Assembly (NCBI RefSeq): GCF_019703515.2
Contig: NC_059346.1
Span: forward strand, 11,440,501 to 11,504,500
Origin: Myxocyprinus asiaticus
Taxonomy: Eukaryota; Chordata; Actinopteri; Cypriniformes; Catostomidae
DNA: 64,000 bases
Reading direction: 5' to 3'
A program made the translations under genes and the position numbers. Each line of letters begins with the position of its first letter. The stretch's first letter is position 1. This document shows, one piece after another, positions 1 through 14,148 of this stretch. The notes beneath the pieces were generated by a model that was given only the letters and a program-made list of their open reading frames with translations, was not told the DNA's origin and ran no database searches.

Positions 1-729
1 CTTTGGAACACTGGGCAACAGTCCAGTTCTTCTTCTTCTTAGCCCAGGTAAGACGCCTCTGACGTTGTCTGTGGTTCAGGAGTGGCTTAACAAGAGGAAT
101 ACGACAACTGTAGCCAAATTCCTTGACACGTCTGTGTGTGGTGGCTCTTGATGCCTTGACCCCAACCTCAGTCCATTCCTTGTGAAGTTCACCCAAATTC
201 TTGAATCGATTTTGTTTGACAATCCTCATAAGGCTGCGGTTCTCTCGGTTGGTTGTGCATCTTTTTCTTCCACACTTTTTTCTTCCACTCAACTTTGTTA
301 ACATGCTTGGATACAGCACTCTGTGAACAGCCAGCTTCTTTGGCAATGAATGTTTGTGGCTTACCCTCCTTGTGAAGGGTGTCAATGATTGTCTTCTGGA
401 CAACTGTCAGATCAGCAGTCTTCCCCATGATTGTGTAGCCTAGTGAACCAAACTGAGAGACCATTTTGAAGGCTCAGGAAACCTTTGCAGGTGTTTTGAG
501 TTGATTAGCTCATTGGCATGTCACCATATTCTAATTTGTTGAGATAGTGAATTGGTGGGTTTTTGTTAAATGTGAGCCAAAATCATCACAGTTAAAAGAA
601 CCAAAGACTTAAACTACTTCAGTCTGTGTGCATTGAATTTATTTAATACACGAGTTTCACAATTTGAGTTGAATTACTGAAATGAATGAACTTTTCCATG
701 ACATTCTAATTTATTGAGATGCACCTGTT
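1..729 (-). mobile_element. Tc1/mariner-like transposon, 5' part, degenerate
   Basis: The minus strand encodes a Tc1 transposase N-terminus with a paired-like HTH (IAKEAGCSQSAVSKHVN, near 300-360). It reads on as ELHKEWTEVGVKASRATTHR and NHRQRQRRLTWAKKK at 1-190, but in another frame: a frameshift at about 190-200 breaks the gene. The terminal repeat (AGGTGCATCTCAATAAATTA read on the minus strand) ends at about 727. The other end lies before position 1. Not functional. Confidence 0.88.
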
Positions 730-2750
730 GTTCACCCAAAAATGAAAATTCAGTCATTGTTTACTCACCTCAGTGTTGTTATAACCCCATAGGACTTTCT
801 TTCTTTTTCTTAACAAAAAGGAAGAAATTGTGGGAAAATCGTTGTTCTCAGTGATGTCATACAATGGCAGTTTATGGTGACCACCTCTTCTAGCTTCAAA
901 AGGACACAAAAGTATAATTCAGACGTCTAATAAATTATTGCATGCGACACATGTCTTGTTCTGAAGGAATATGATAAAGTTTGGTGAGAAACAAACCAAA
1001 ATCTAAGGTATTATAAGTAAAACTCTTGACCAATGGTTGATCTGCTGTGCGTGTTAGGAGCACGCGTGAGATGGGGTGTTCAAGCAGAAACTGGTTTTGT
1101 TTCGATTCAACAGGACCACCAGTGACATTAACAACATAGCTGCACACAAACCAGAGAAAAGAAATTACAAAACATATCTGAATAGTTTGTAGTGGAAGAA
1201 TAGATGCATTTCATTCGAGTCCTCCATCAAACAGAGAGATGGGGCTGAAGGTAGCTACTGTCACACCGTGTCCTACTCAGACACCAAACGACACGCAATA
1301 AAAGTTATCTTTACCATGTTAATCAGGGTTTTTTGTCCTTAGCATCTGCAACAAGCAACAGGACATTCTGTCGATCGCTTAGTTTCTGTATTTGTGTTGC
1401 GTGGTGCAAATGCGAGGTGATCGTCTGTGATCTGCGGCTGCTCTCTGGTCCCAGCCGGTTTGACTTATGCACCAGAGAAACTAGCGCGCCGCCATCTTGA
1501 AACTTTTGTCTTTCGTCTTCTGGTCTAGCGAATTATTTATAGATTTCTATGGTGTTGATATGTAAGTGTAATTAGCTAGCTAAGTGGATTTACAGGTTGT
1601 AGAGTCGTCAAAAGCTATCATGAGTATTTTAAAGTGTTTAAAGTACAATTGTAATTTTCTTTAATGTTATGAACTTGCATGTGTAATAATACGAGCTGTC
1701 ACTGTTGGAAAGTTCATGTCAACTACACAAATGATTTTAACACAAATGATTAAGAAGTTGAAACCTAAAAATTAAGCATAATTACACGTATAACAATAAA
1801 ACGCTTGTATCATGAAAAAGTGCAGTGTGTCATAGCTGTCTGAGTCTGCATGTGATCTGCCAGGTCCAATTTACCTCTGCAGGTGTCTGGAAAAAAAGAA
1901 TATTTAAAGTGACAGCAAAAACACCTCACTAGCATTTTCACGTAGTAAAGGGGCGCTGTAGACTCACACCATCAACTCTTGGTGAAATATACTTTCTGTG
2001 CTCCCACACGTAATCCATTTTGATCGACTCTTCTCAGTAGCTTCAATACAAACAGGAAGTTAGATGACAAAATTCGGAAAAGGGGCGGGCTGAATAAGGT
2101 GAATAGGGAGTGGTGGTACTGCGTAGCTACCTTCAGCCTCCTCTATCACATTGTTTGATTGAGGACTCCGGTTCAAACAAATAAGGCTGGACATTAAAAT
2201 GCATCTATTCTTCCAAAACAAACTCTTCAGACATGTTAGTAAGTTCTGTTCTCTGGTTTGTGTGCAGCTATGCTGTGTTTTCTGTTGTTAATGTCACTGG
2301 TGGTCCTGTTGAATCGAAACAAAACAAGTTTCTGCTTGAACGCCCCATCTCACACGTGCTGCATAACGACTGCTCTCCTGCAAAGAGCTCTAAAGCTTGC
2401 GTGCAGGCTGTCTCTTGAAAACGTACAGGAGATCAGCCGTTGGTCAAGTGTTTCACTTATAATACATTAGATTTTGGTTTGTTTCTCACCAAATCTAATA
2501 TTATTCCTTCAGAAGAAGTCATGAGTCGCATGCAATAATTTATTAGATGTCTGAATTATACTTTTGTGTCCTTTTGAAGCTTGAAGAGGTGGTCACCATA
2601 AACTGCCATTGTATGACATCACTGAGAACAACATTTTTTCACAATTTCTCCCTTTGTGTTCAGAAAAAGAAAGAAAGTCATATGGGGTTATAACAACACA
2701 GAGGTGAGTAAACAATGACTGAATTTTCATTTTTTGGGTGAACTATCTCT
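730..2750. mobile_element. large foldback DNA element (TTAA-flanked type)
   Basis: The left arm 730-1165 is the reverse complement of the right arm from about 2250 to 2750. Matching blocks include the TTCACCCAAAAATGAAAATT end, TTTATGGTGACCACCTCTTC and GTGACATTAACAACATAGC. The right end meets TTAA at 2751-2754. The unpaired centre (about 1270-2150) has no transposase. The left terminus is interrupted by the Tc1 element of 1-729. Confidence 0.85.
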
Positions 2751-4439
2751 TTAAGAACCCTGTAATGGTTTAAGAACCCTTGATATTCTCATTACTGTAA
2801 AAAATCCTGGGAAAAAATTATGCCCAGGCAGAATGATTACAGTATTTTTAAGTGTTTGTTTAAGAAAGAAAGAAAAATAAAAGTAAAGAAAGAAAGAAAG
2901 AGGAGAGGTCAAATATTAAGAGAGAAAATGAAAAAAAGAGAATGTTGCAGAGTGTAGGCAGTCATTACACCTGTTCAATTAACTTGCAGTCTGTCACAAG
3001 TGACCTCACCACATTTGAACATTCTCATTCTGTTGCTATGACAATACTTGTACTGTAGAATCATACAAACAACAGTAGCAAGAGGTACTAAACGAAGAAA
3101 GAGATGATTCTTACATTAATAAATCTATTAAACTTATAACTGTAATTTTATTTTAATCATTATTTCTTTGTTTTCCATTCTAAACTAGATGAATGTGATT
3201 ATAAATATTAGACAGTGGTAGTGACAATAATAATCTGTTTTTATTTATATTGTAGTAATATTATTATTAAATGTATTTAATTATATTGTTGATATTTTTT
3301 AAAGTTTTAATTAGATATATAATAGTGCCTGCTACCAGTCTGATTAGTTTAAATCATAAAGCTATCTGTATTGCTTTAGCAATACTGTATTTCTATAGTC
3401 ATGCCAATTACACTTCATTGAACTTGAATTTGAGAGCAAGAATACAGCTGTCCCCAAAATTAGCTATGTAACATTCTGATTAATATTTTTTTATTCCATA
3501 CAACAATGGCAGATATTTTTTTTTTCTTCTACAATTTATAGGAAAAGTCATATTTCATTTTATGAGACAAGCATTTGATTAATGACTGAGATGGAGAAAG
3601 GGGAAACCCTTTTTGTTCTCTATTTCTTTTAACTTGCTTTTGGCAGATCAAGCATCTTTAGACAGACCATTACACTTAATCATCCATGCTGGGTCAAAGT
3701 CATTATCTCTAATGGCAGGGACAAAGCTCTCCCAGATTTTGAGGATTCTGTGATGGATTTAGATTCTCCTTCAAAGAGAGAGCAGTTTAAGCCACATAAG
3801 TTGCGTAAATCAACTTTCATGTGCACACGTATGTACGTTGCTGTCCCTCTGATATTAAATAGGTTTGATTAAGACCATCTAAGATATGGTTCATCTTTAA
3901 TGTATTAAAATAAATCCACGGTAACTTTCAGAAAAAAGATTTGGTGAAAACCATAATATGGAGAGAGAAATCTTTTTGTCTGAGCATGTCTGAGTTTAAA
4001 GTGCAACCTGTAGGAAATTAACTCAAATGGAACAATCTAAAAGCTTTTTGAAAAAAATAATGCTGTTTAAGTTGGCAGGAGGGTGAAGTCAAAGCTACAT
4101 ATTCATGGTGGTATAAGAGAAATGGAAGAAATATGATAGGCCTTAATTGAATTAAGAGATTACAAGTTGTCTTCAAGCTTGGTTGGCAAAGAGAAATGAA
4201 GAGGGAAGGAAAGCTAAAAAAAAATGGAGGTACACTTTAGTTGGCGAGCATTTGATTGCCCTGAAACTATGAATCTTTGCAGAACCACCATAGAGGAAAA
4301 AACAAACAGCTGGATTATGACCATTGGGAAAATATTTAAAGGAGTGAAGAAGCGAATATGTAAAAAACTTTCAATGGTTTAGTATTCACAACGCAAATGC
4401 CGAGTTACCTTAAAGATATATTTTGACCTAATCTGACCC
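2751..4439. other. noncoding, AT-rich
   Basis: Purine tracts of GAAAGAAAG type at 2870-2900 and homopolymer T runs. No exon or recognised element seen. Confidence 0.6.
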
Positions 4440-4443
4440 TTAA

Positions 4444-5125
4444 AGGGATAGTTCACCCAAAAAATGAAAATTCTCTCATCATTTACTCACTCTTATGCCA
4501 TCCCAGATGTGTATGACTTTCTTTCTTTTGCTGAACATAAACAAAGATTTTTAGAAGGATATTTCAGCTCTGTAGGTCCTCACAATGCAAGTGAATGGGT
4601 ACCAAAATGTTGAAATTCCAAAATGCACATAAATGCAGCATAAAAGTAATCCATATGTCTCCAGTGGTTAAATCCAAATATTCAGAAGCGATATGATAGG
4701 TGTGGGTGAGAAACAGATCAATATTTAAGTCAGTTTTTACCATAAATTCTCTTCCCTGCCCAGAAGGTGGCAATATACACGAAGAATGCAAATTATCACA
4801 ACAAAAGAAGACGGTGAAAGTGTAAGTGGAGAGCGATAGTAAAAAAGGACCTAAATATTGACCTGTTTCTCACCCACACCTATCATATCGCTTCTGGAGA
4901 TATGGATTTAACCACTGGAGTCTAATGATTTACTTTTATGCTACTTTTACGTCCTTTTGGAGCATCAAAATTTTGGTACCCATTCACTTGTATTGTATGG
5001 ACCTACAGCGCTGAAATATTTGTAAAAACATCTTCATGTTCAGCAGAAGAAAGTCATACACTTCTGGGATGGCATTAGGGTGAGTAAATGATGAGAGAAT
5101 TTTCATTTTTGGGTGAACTATCCCT
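4444..5125. mobile_element. foldback MITE flanked by TTAA
   Basis: Ends AGGGATAGTTCACCC and GGGTGAACTATCCCT, flanked by TTAA at 4440-4443 and 5126-5129. The arms are complementary inward through TCTCATCATTTACTCA, TGCCATCCCAGA and GAATGGGTACC. TTAA targets are used by piggyBac and Kolobok superfamilies; there is no transposase. Confidence 0.88.
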
Positions 5126-6593
5126 TTAAAATGACATTTGTTTGTGTAACCTAATGTAATTATGTTGATTCAGTCATACTTGATTCTTATTGGTCAATCG
5201 CATCATCTAGCTGTGAAATATTTCTGAATATATTGAACTTACATCTGGGAATAGTGATATTTTACCTGTCATCCAGGTATTGCGAGTCAACTTTCCTACT
5301 TCTAGTATCACTCTGCAATCTTTACAAGATAATAAAATAATGTCAACACAAATCATTATTTCATGTCCATTTATACTTAAAGTCTATGTATGGGCAATAA
5401 TAATAGTTAATCCCCTTTAGCAACCGGCAAAAAAAAAAAAAAAAAAGAAAAAAACAAAAAAAAGGAGCTACCCCATGTCATTATAGACACCAGAGTTTAT
5501 CATTCCGTAATTTCTCCCTTTCTATTAGCAGTGCAACAAAGTGCAGGACCTTTGCATCTGTATTTCTCAAACATTAATCTCATCCCTTTCCTTTTATAGA
5601 CACGCAAGTTTCCATATTCTCACAAGCAGTTGATGTTGGTTGAGCTGGCATGCCTTTGCAGCTGCTATGGTACTTTTGAATTCTAATTCTTGGAGCTTTA
5701 CCTCAAAAGGGTGGCAGATTGATGGGAACTCTAATGGTTTCCGTTGTAAGGGGGAATACATCTGCAAGGGAGGAGTGAAGAGAAAAAAAGAGAGATCCCT
5801 TTTTCCCTCTATTCCCACCTACTGTGGTGTGGTAAAGTGAGGTATAGGCCTTTCCTGTGGCCTCTGCAGAATGACGTTGGACGTTAAAAACAGAAGTGAC
5901 TCAGGAGATGATGACAGACATAATGTCTGCCCACTCCAGAAGTTCTGGAAGGTTTCTTTTGAGGATGGAGATACAGTATGTCACTAAGGCAAACTAAGCG
6001 AAGAGGTCAATAGTCTATATTCTCATTTCAGACCATTTCACCCATTGTCGTATTCTTGTGTCTTTGTGTACGAATACAATTTGCTTTGTTTCCAGTTCAG
6101 TTTGTCTCTTATACGCAACTGCTTTTAACACTAGAGAGTCTGTCTTTATTTATTTACCCCGTCCTTGCAAATCTTTCTTCTGTGAAATAAAAAGTTTGTA
6201 ATATTACAGAATGCACTGGCTGCTCTTTTATATACAATGAAAGTGAATGGAGACACTGGTTACTGAGCTCCAAAAATTATTAAAATGCACCATAAAAGTA
6301 ACAATAAAGTAGTCCACAACAACTTGTGCGCTACAATCAATGGAGATTGCCCATGTTATAAGTGTTCTGCAATTTACTTTGTATAAAGGTGACTAATAAG
6401 GGACTTCATCATACCTTTGTCCATCCAATGGTCAAAAAGGAAACCAATCCTATTCTTGTCAGACCAAATCAGTCACTGCAGTTGTTCAAAAAGAGGACAT
6501 TGAATAATTCTGAAAAGCATGTTACTGTGATCTATTATGGAAGCCCTGAACCGCAAGGTTAAAAAAAAAAAAAAAAAAAAAAAATTCACAAGG

Positions 6594-6656
<63 letters not shown>

Positions 6657-9053
6657 TATATGTTTTTTTTGTTGTTGTTTTTTTTATGTGTCCAAGTGCC
6701 TTTCTGAGCCTATGTGCTGCACACAAAAAAAAATTGTCAGCAATTTATTTACTGTGAAAAAAATTCTGAATTTTTTATTTTCTTTTTTTATCCTGAAATG
6801 TTTTTTATTTTTTTTTTCCCCCTGAATTTTTTTTTTCTCCTCAAGGGACAACACAAGAATTTCTATTTTTATTTTTATTTATTTTATTTTTTTTATACAT
6901 AGGCTGACAATTTAAAAAAAGCACAATATCAAAAGCAGTATCGATATCTCCCACGGTGAAGGTCTTTCCCTAACTGTATTCAGTCTTGGGATCCAAAAAG
7001 TTCCAGCTAAGTAGCAAGTTTTAGCAGCTGATGAATTATAACACAGAATCCTAACCAGACAATGCAGTCAGATTTCAGCAACAAGCTATTTGTGTGTCCA
7101 CAATGAATGCTATAATGTTATGCAACACAGCACTTTAATAGCCAATCAGACCATATTTGATGTTTAATGTACAGTTATGAGGAGCAGGATTTTGGGCTGG
7201 GATGATGCAGCAAAAAAAGGAACCAAGCAATTGACAGAATGCCCTGTCGCTGGACAAAAAATAAAAAATAAAATAAAATAAAAGAATACCTTTGGGAGAC
7301 GTGGTTTAAGAATAACTATACAAATGACATGAACTCCATGAACATTTTCTTCACAAAATTGGCAGACAAACATGAGCATGTCTTCACCAGCAAAGATCTT
7401 TCTCCCAATGTTAGATAAAAGGGTAATATAATAATACATTTCCCTTTAATGGTAAATGAGCCAGAACAAATAAAGAGAGATTTATCAGAATTTGAGTTCA
7501 GCTAAAGTAATTAAGCTAAATAAACGTGTGCACATAGAAAACTTTTACAAAACTAATCCCAAATGAGTCCTGTTCTCTGCTCTACTGCCTCTCTTCTCAA
7601 CACAATCTCTCATTTCAAATCTGAAATTCACAAAGTATAATTAAATGTCTTAAATCTGGAGAAGTAACTTCTTTAAATTCATCCATTTAAACAGCTGCTA
7701 CAACCATGCACATGCAGTCCTGGCCATTGCGTCGCAACTCACGCTTTGAGTGTCGCACACCACGAGTGTTCCTTTTTTAAGATGGTGTGTCAAGTTTAAA
7801 ATAGTTCCACTTGTAAAAACACATTGCAAGACCCCGTTTTATTCCAATCCGTTATGGTCATGTAAAAACAAGTCTTATGAAAAGGCACCTATGAAACATG
7901 CCCCATCTGGGTCAGGTGAACCTGTAACTAACCTAGTTATACAAGGCTTCCTTAAGACTGATTAGTGAAATAGTCATTAATTCTACCCAGCAACTAGCTG
8001 ATTTTGAAATAGATTTGCACATCCCTAGTAGGGACCTTGGTGGTGTAGATCTCTACAATGGTTATGTGTTTTCCAATTATGCAACTTTATCAACTCCGTG
8101 TTTGGCAAAGGACACGTTGAACATCTGTAAGCGGGAAAGCAGTCCAAATGACACACGGTGGAAGCACTTCTCATCAAGTGGTCCAAATTATTTTAATTGG
8201 GGTGAGCAGCGGCCACACATACTGACTGCCATCTGTATCTCTCAGAGTCATCAGGGCATAGGCCTTATGTACCTTCTGTTTCCCATTCCATTCCTTATGT
8301 GTGTTTTCCAAAGGAAAATTTAATCCAGTGCAAGCTCTGCATGGGGACCTTTGGCTAGCTTTGAGGAGAACATAGTTAAGTTTTCAGTGGATGTTTGCCC
8401 TTTAACACTGATCTCAAGCCAGCTTCTCTTACCCCCTTGTTTTGGTGGTGTATTTCTTTAGAATTTTAAACTAGACAAAATGAACATTGTTTGAGGCTGT
8501 ATTTAGTGATTGAAAACTAATTTAGCTAACTGGCTGAAACAAAATGTAGAATAGACTAACAATAACTGTCTCTGGTATTGGTGTATGAAGACCTGCAACA
8601 TTTCAGAAAGCTCTGTTTCCAATACTTGTGAGCTGCCTTCTGAGGTTGCATCTTAATGGTCATGGAATATCATAAGTGACCGATTTGGAACCATCTACAA
8701 AGGCAGCAACTCTGCGCACCAAATAAAAAGCGCTCTCCAACAGAAGTGCATGGGAGACTCGACTTATTGATTGATTCCATAGATTGATGTTAGCATTTCG
8801 CTAAGGTAACGGCACAGTCAAAAGCATAAAAAACATAACATAAATAATAAGTAAATTATTGAATTATTTTCATCAACACTTTTCACGTTTGACTGAATTT
8901 TAAGCATATTTATAGTCGACATTTCAAGTCCATCTGCCATCTTGAATGAATTCATTTTAGGATTGCCTTCTGTAAAGCTGCCCAAGAATTTGGCCAATGA
9001 AGAAGGCAACATAATTTTGTTGCCTACCTTTTGGGATAGACTATGTGTTAGGA
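5126..9053. other. noncoding with simple repeats
   Basis: Poly-A at 5430-5450 and 6561-6583, (AT)n at 6598-6652, T-rich tracts at 6661-6900. 'GCACATCCCTA' at 8021-8031 looks like a hAT terminus but its partner was not found. No supported exon. Confidence 0.5.
6598..6652. repeat. (AT)n microsatellite
   Basis: About 27 uninterrupted AT units following a poly-A run. Confidence 0.97.
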
Positions 9054-9727
9054 GTATCCATGGGTGATATAGGCAAAAATGTATATTGCAATATTTTATT
9101 TACATTCATGCATTTGGCAGCCAATTCTATCCAAAGCAACTTACAGCACATTCAATCAGTTTGTGTGTGTTACCTGGGAATTGAACCCATGATCTTGCTA
9201 GCACCATGCTCTCTCTACCAGTTGAGCTACTCTCTACCAGTTGAATGACATAGCCGACACATTTATGTTCATACACAGGAAATGTTTTGTTATTTAGCAA
9301 TTTTTAAAACATTGATGAACAACTCCAAAATGCTGTCAGTTATTTTGACAAATAAAAAATAAAATAAAAAAAGGAAAGAAAAGAAAACCATTTAGTGGGC
9401 ATGAAATAGAACAATTCATTTTCATTGTAACCATCTTTGCATGTCTTCACTTTCTCTCTCTCTCTCTCTCTGCCTGCATGCTTTATGGGTGTGTCTCATC
9501 CAAGGCCATGAGGAAAAAGGCACATTTTAATGCAAAATAAGGCAAAAGTTACTAATGATGCATACAAATTAAATAATGATTATATTATAATGATTATTTG
9601 TAGTACACCCTCTGATTGAAATACACATTCCCTACCATGATGCAGCATTTTGCATAACTGCAATAGAGACAATACTCAAATTTGTACTGGTTGACACATT
9701 TTTTTTACCGGTATATCGCCCACCCCT
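9054..9727. mobile_element. possible hAT-type element
   Basis: Left end reads ATCCATGGGTGATATAGGC and the right end reads GGTATATCGCCCACCCCTA, imperfect inverted ends of a common fish hAT family (GGGTGGGCGATA). Flanks TTAGGAGT and TAAGGAGT could be an eroded 8-bp target duplication. A SINE-like or other dispersed repeat lies inside at 9096-9240. Confidence 0.45.
9096..9240. repeat. dispersed teleost repeat (TTTACATTYATGCATTTGGCA family)
   Basis: Starts TTTACATTCATGCATTTGGC and contains CAAAGCAACTTACAG and GGGAATTGAACCCATG. Related fragments occur at 32281-32420 and 56524-56575. Confidence 0.65.
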
Positions 9728-10637
9728 AGTAAGGAGTGCCCCTATGATGTCTTAAAATGCTGTCTAGGTAGGCAGCTTTAGATTTTGGAACCAAGCGATT
9801 GTTTCTGATATGCTATTATACCTTCAAAAATTGTGAAATGCAGAGAATATGACATTAGCAGCAATGTCAGTTGGTGTTCTAGGAAGAGCTAAACTATTGT
9901 CTACAGTCAATAAGTATGCAATTTAAAACTTAAGATTAAAGCGTATTCTGATACTTTTCTAATGAAATCTATTTACAATTGTATAAGGATCTACATTTGT
10001 TCTACATAAGGATCTACATAAGCTGAATGTTATGAAAATCACAGGTTTGAAGCATGTTGCTGATAGGTCACCTTGTCTTCATGATGTCTTATTGCCTTTC
10101 TGAAAATAAAATAAATAAAACAAAAATTAATCATTATTAATATGTACAAACAATCATCAAATGTTACACATCTGCAGCAGGAATTACTAAATGGACTTTC
10201 AGGCATTAAAATTGCAAGTTTTCATGCACGCTCACATACACACACACACACACACACAGAGGTCTCCACCCTTTGGCTATACATAGGTGTACTGAACATG
10301 AAGTCCTTGACTTAGGAGCTGTCCACACCATCATTTAAAGAAATATCCTCAAGGCTTTTCCTAAATGGCATTCCAAGAGCTCATTAGGTACTATCATCTT
10401 CTTCTTGTCCATATAAATCACCACCCAACAATCATTTCTGTGAGAACTGATCTGAAGGAGGGCCAGTCTCTCTTATACACTCTTAAAAATAAAGGTATTT
10501 TAGCCTGATGCCATTAGAGAACCATTTAAATTTCCACCAAGAACTTTTAATATCTAGTTTTTTAGAAAAACATTTATGAACTTGTTTTAAGCTCTCTTCA
10601 ACTTGACCAAATTAAAATTCCTTTAAATGGACCAAAA

Positions 10638-10639
<2 letters not shown>

Positions 10640-10681
<42 letters not shown>
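10640..10681. repeat. poly-A tract
   Basis: About 42 consecutive A, followed by CAAACAAAAAAC. No retroposon head was recognised upstream. Confidence 0.9.
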
Positions 10682-10683
<2 letters not shown>

Positions 10684-11804
10684 AAACAAAAAACACTCTT
10701 CTCACATTCACACTCTTCCTTGCCCTAAAATTGGGCTCAGATCTCAGTTTGGTCCACATAGTTGTGGCCAGGTGTCAGTCAATTTTCCATTCACACTAGG
10801 CCAATGTTTTTTGGAACCCAGACAACAACAATATTAATTATATTATATATATTAAATTGTATTATTATTATTAATAATAATAATAATAAAGATAACTATT
10901 CAACATTATTATACCATAGTAATATATTTCTGTTGAAATTTCTGTAATAATATTCTGTTTTTTCACTTTGACAAGGCAGTAAAAGGTCAAGCATTAATTT
11001 TCAAATGAAATAAAAGGAAGACCTTTTAGAATCTGTATTTAGTTTTTAACATGACACAGTTACAATAAGGTGCTCTTCTCCATCAGTCGGCACTACCTTT
11101 GTATGGTAAACGTATTACCAAAAATAATTTTAATGAACCCTTCTGTTATGTTTTAAAAAAATTACAATTATATTGTTCGGGTCAAAAATGACCCATAAAA
11201 ATGACCAGAATTCAATAGATTTTCAGTAGATTTACAGCACACTTATCTATTATTTTTGAACATGAAAATTGTCATGGGATTATCTACATGTTTTCACACT
11301 GAACACCTTATAAAGTAGCGTTTTAACTGAAAAGAGCGCCACCTATATGTCAGTTGTGGTACTACTTGTGTCAAGAAGATATACAGTAAATCTTTAGCTT
11401 TACTGTAAGGATTTACAGTATGAAAATGATATGCTTTTTAGTCAGAATAAAACTGAAAAAAAAAAAATAAATATGACATTTTCGTCAAAAGTCTAAAACA
11501 AATAACGGTGTAAAAATGAACACCGAATGGAAGTGAATGGGGCCAATCCGTAAAGTTAAAATACTCACTTTTTCAAAAGTATAACCACAAGAGCATTAAC
11601 ATTATTTTAGTGTGATAAATTCACTTACTAACCTTTTCTGTGTAAAATTATATGCAATTTTACAACTTCGTTGCCATGAAAAGGGTTATGAACCCTATGA
11701 ACCCATGAACCCTAAAACGACTGTAAATACGGCAATTTAAACAACTTTTCTTTAAAAGAAAAAAATGAGGGACAAGTCAAAATATTGTTTTTTTTTTTTT
11801 TGGT

Positions 11805-12140
11805 AATCAACATTACAATAAGTTTCCATTTGTAAACATCAACTTAATTTGCTAATATACTGTAAATAAAAATGACTACTATTGTTTTGATTTGTTAATC
11901 TTGGCTAAAGTTAATTTCAACATTTACTAATACCATAATATAAAAATACATTTTTAAAATTAAAAGTTGTATATGTTAACATTAGTCAGTGCATTATGAA
12001 CTAACATGAACTAGTGTTTTAATCAATTAACATTAACCAAGATTAATAAAAGCTGTTCAAAATGATTGTTTATTGTTGGTTCATGAAACCTAATGCATTA
12101 ATTAAGGTTAAAAAATGGAACCTTATTGTAAAGGGTTACC
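11805..12140. repeat. dispersed repeat, copy related to 28040-28290
   Basis: Shares TTGTATATGTTAACATTA, TTGGTTAATGTTAATTTC-like and ACATGAACTA blocks with 28040-28290. A GAACCTTATTGTAAAGGGT end at 12118-12136 is the reverse complement of the ACTTTACAATAAGGTTCCAT end at 28040. Confidence 0.6.
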
Positions 12141-13313
12141 ATTGAGCTTAATTTGTATTGAACCCTGAATATTCCTTTAATAAGAAAATGGTTCTTTGAG
12201 GGTTCTCAGAATGAACAGTCATAGTGCAAGACCTGTATATATACGATCTGTTTATCTTACCTCATCAGTTTTGCTCTATTGTATTCATCATAACATTTAA
12301 CATGAATTTGGCACCACTAGATAAGCTCAAGTCAAACTCATTTCCTTACATGTTTATAAACTTTATAAACTCTCTGAGTTTTTATAATTATAAGATACAT
12401 AAAAATGTTCAGTGGGTAAAAGCGTTTATCGATAACCATCTCTCATGTGCAGGCCCCTGCTCTGCCTTTGATGTGTGATAGGGCCAATATGAGGAACCAT
12501 AATAACACTGCAGTGTGTGTGTGTCAGTGTTAATGACTTTGCAGTGGGAGTGAGCGAGGCCTGCTGAGGCATGCTGGGAAACCCTATCGCTGGAAAGTAC
12601 CAGGGTGTCTGAGGCAGGTAAGCACATAACACACCCTCACACACCTACATGCACATGCAAGCATAGATGAAAGACGGAACAAAAGAAACACACTGATTGC
12701 GACACAGATACATACGTATGTGGTGACATAAAGACAGACATATACACCATCAACACACACACAATTGCAATATATACACATAGGCATCAAGGCAGAACTG
12801 AAGTGCAGGTTACACACAATTACACACATTATATAAAAAACTTCCAAAGCATTATAGAAATGGCTGCTTGTTTTGTTTTTTGTTTTTTTGAGGGGGGGAA
12901 TGAATGTGTGTATTGGATAAAAGTGTACAGGATTATAGATTAGAGTTTTAATATACATGTGTGTACATGTTTTGCTATCCTAGTGCGGATGACATTTCTC
13001 AAAAGCATCCCAAAAGAACAGTATAACGTATAACGTCATGATCACACATGCAAAATTGGACATCACAATTATTCTAGATTTTTGAAGACCTCATATAGAC
13101 TCCTACTGTTCATAAATGAAGATAATTACAATAGATACACCCTAGCCATACCATAGACACTTCTTGGCATTTTTATGCAGCATAGCATGTATATATTACA
13201 AATAGGAGAGCATTGTGACATGCAAAGTATGAAAATCCCTCCAAGATGGTGAATGGAGTCAAAAGAAACTAGAGACTATAAATATATTTCATTCAGTGCT
13301 GAAAAGTATATAT

Positions 13314-14148
13314 TAGAGCTGTCAAAATTAACGTTAATGCATGAAATTAATTAAAAAAGTTTAAAGCGTTAATTTTTCTTAATTGTGATTAACGCATTTA
13401 CTGTTAATACAGCATAAACCAGCATAAACACTGGTTGGAAGGGCGGAAACTTTGCGATGTGTCCGTCCGGAGTCATTACACTGATGCATATTTCACAACA
13501 CACACACAACAGTGCTTCGTGTCAGTGATAAAATAATAATTTTGTCGTACAAAACAAGTCTAGATGGGACTTGTGATAGAAAGTATTTTTCAGCCTATGT
13601 AAGGTGCATTTTAATTACCACAGAAGCACGGCAAGTCTTAACTATCACCAAAACGCAGAATGAGATGTTTTTTTTCTGCAAGCGCTTTTCATGTGGAGTT
13701 CAAAGCGGCACTAGACACTCTCGCTGAAGCATGAACGCAGCTTCACGAATGCTGTAAAAAAGTGGTTAGCCACAGTCTACCAGCAGATTAATATTGTGGA
13801 GGATGAGCATTTTAGAGATTTAATGCCCAATGCAATGTATATGCAACCTATGGGGAGACTAGTTCTTTCATTTAGTCAACCTCCCACTTAGACTTTGGGA
13901 ATCGTTTAATGTTACTTGAATTGGTGCTATTTTATTGCATTTCTATTTTTATGCCGTGGAAGGCTTTTTTGGAAAATGTTAATAAAGCATTATATTGTTA
14001 CATATTGTTTTGTTTTCTTTCCTAAGATGGAAATACATTTATTTTGACACGAAAAGAAGTATATATAGTATCAAATTTCAGCACATTCAAAATCTGTGAT
14101 TAAAATGTTAAAATCGCAAATAAAAATGTTAATCAACTGACAACACTA
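13314..14148. mobile_element. hAT-like nonautonomous element
   Basis: Ends TAGAGCTGTCAAAATTAACG and, inverted, TAGTGTTGTCAGTTGATTAA; both with subterminal AATTAACGTTAA/GATTAA motifs typical of a fish hAT family. Flanks GTATATAT and GTATTAAT match at 6 of 8 positions. No intact transposase. Confidence 0.65.

Larger units (their letters stand above)
9728..13313. other. noncoding, repeat-rich
   Basis: (CA)n at about 10237-10257, poly-A 10640-10681, AAT/ATT runs near 10860, and CA/GT-rich sequence at 12500-12960. A dispersed repeat spans about 11805-12140. No supported exon. Confidence 0.5.

Noticed and set aside
12584..12958. 124-codon Cys/Val-rich frame on the minus strand
   Set aside because: Produced by CA/TG-rich simple sequence.
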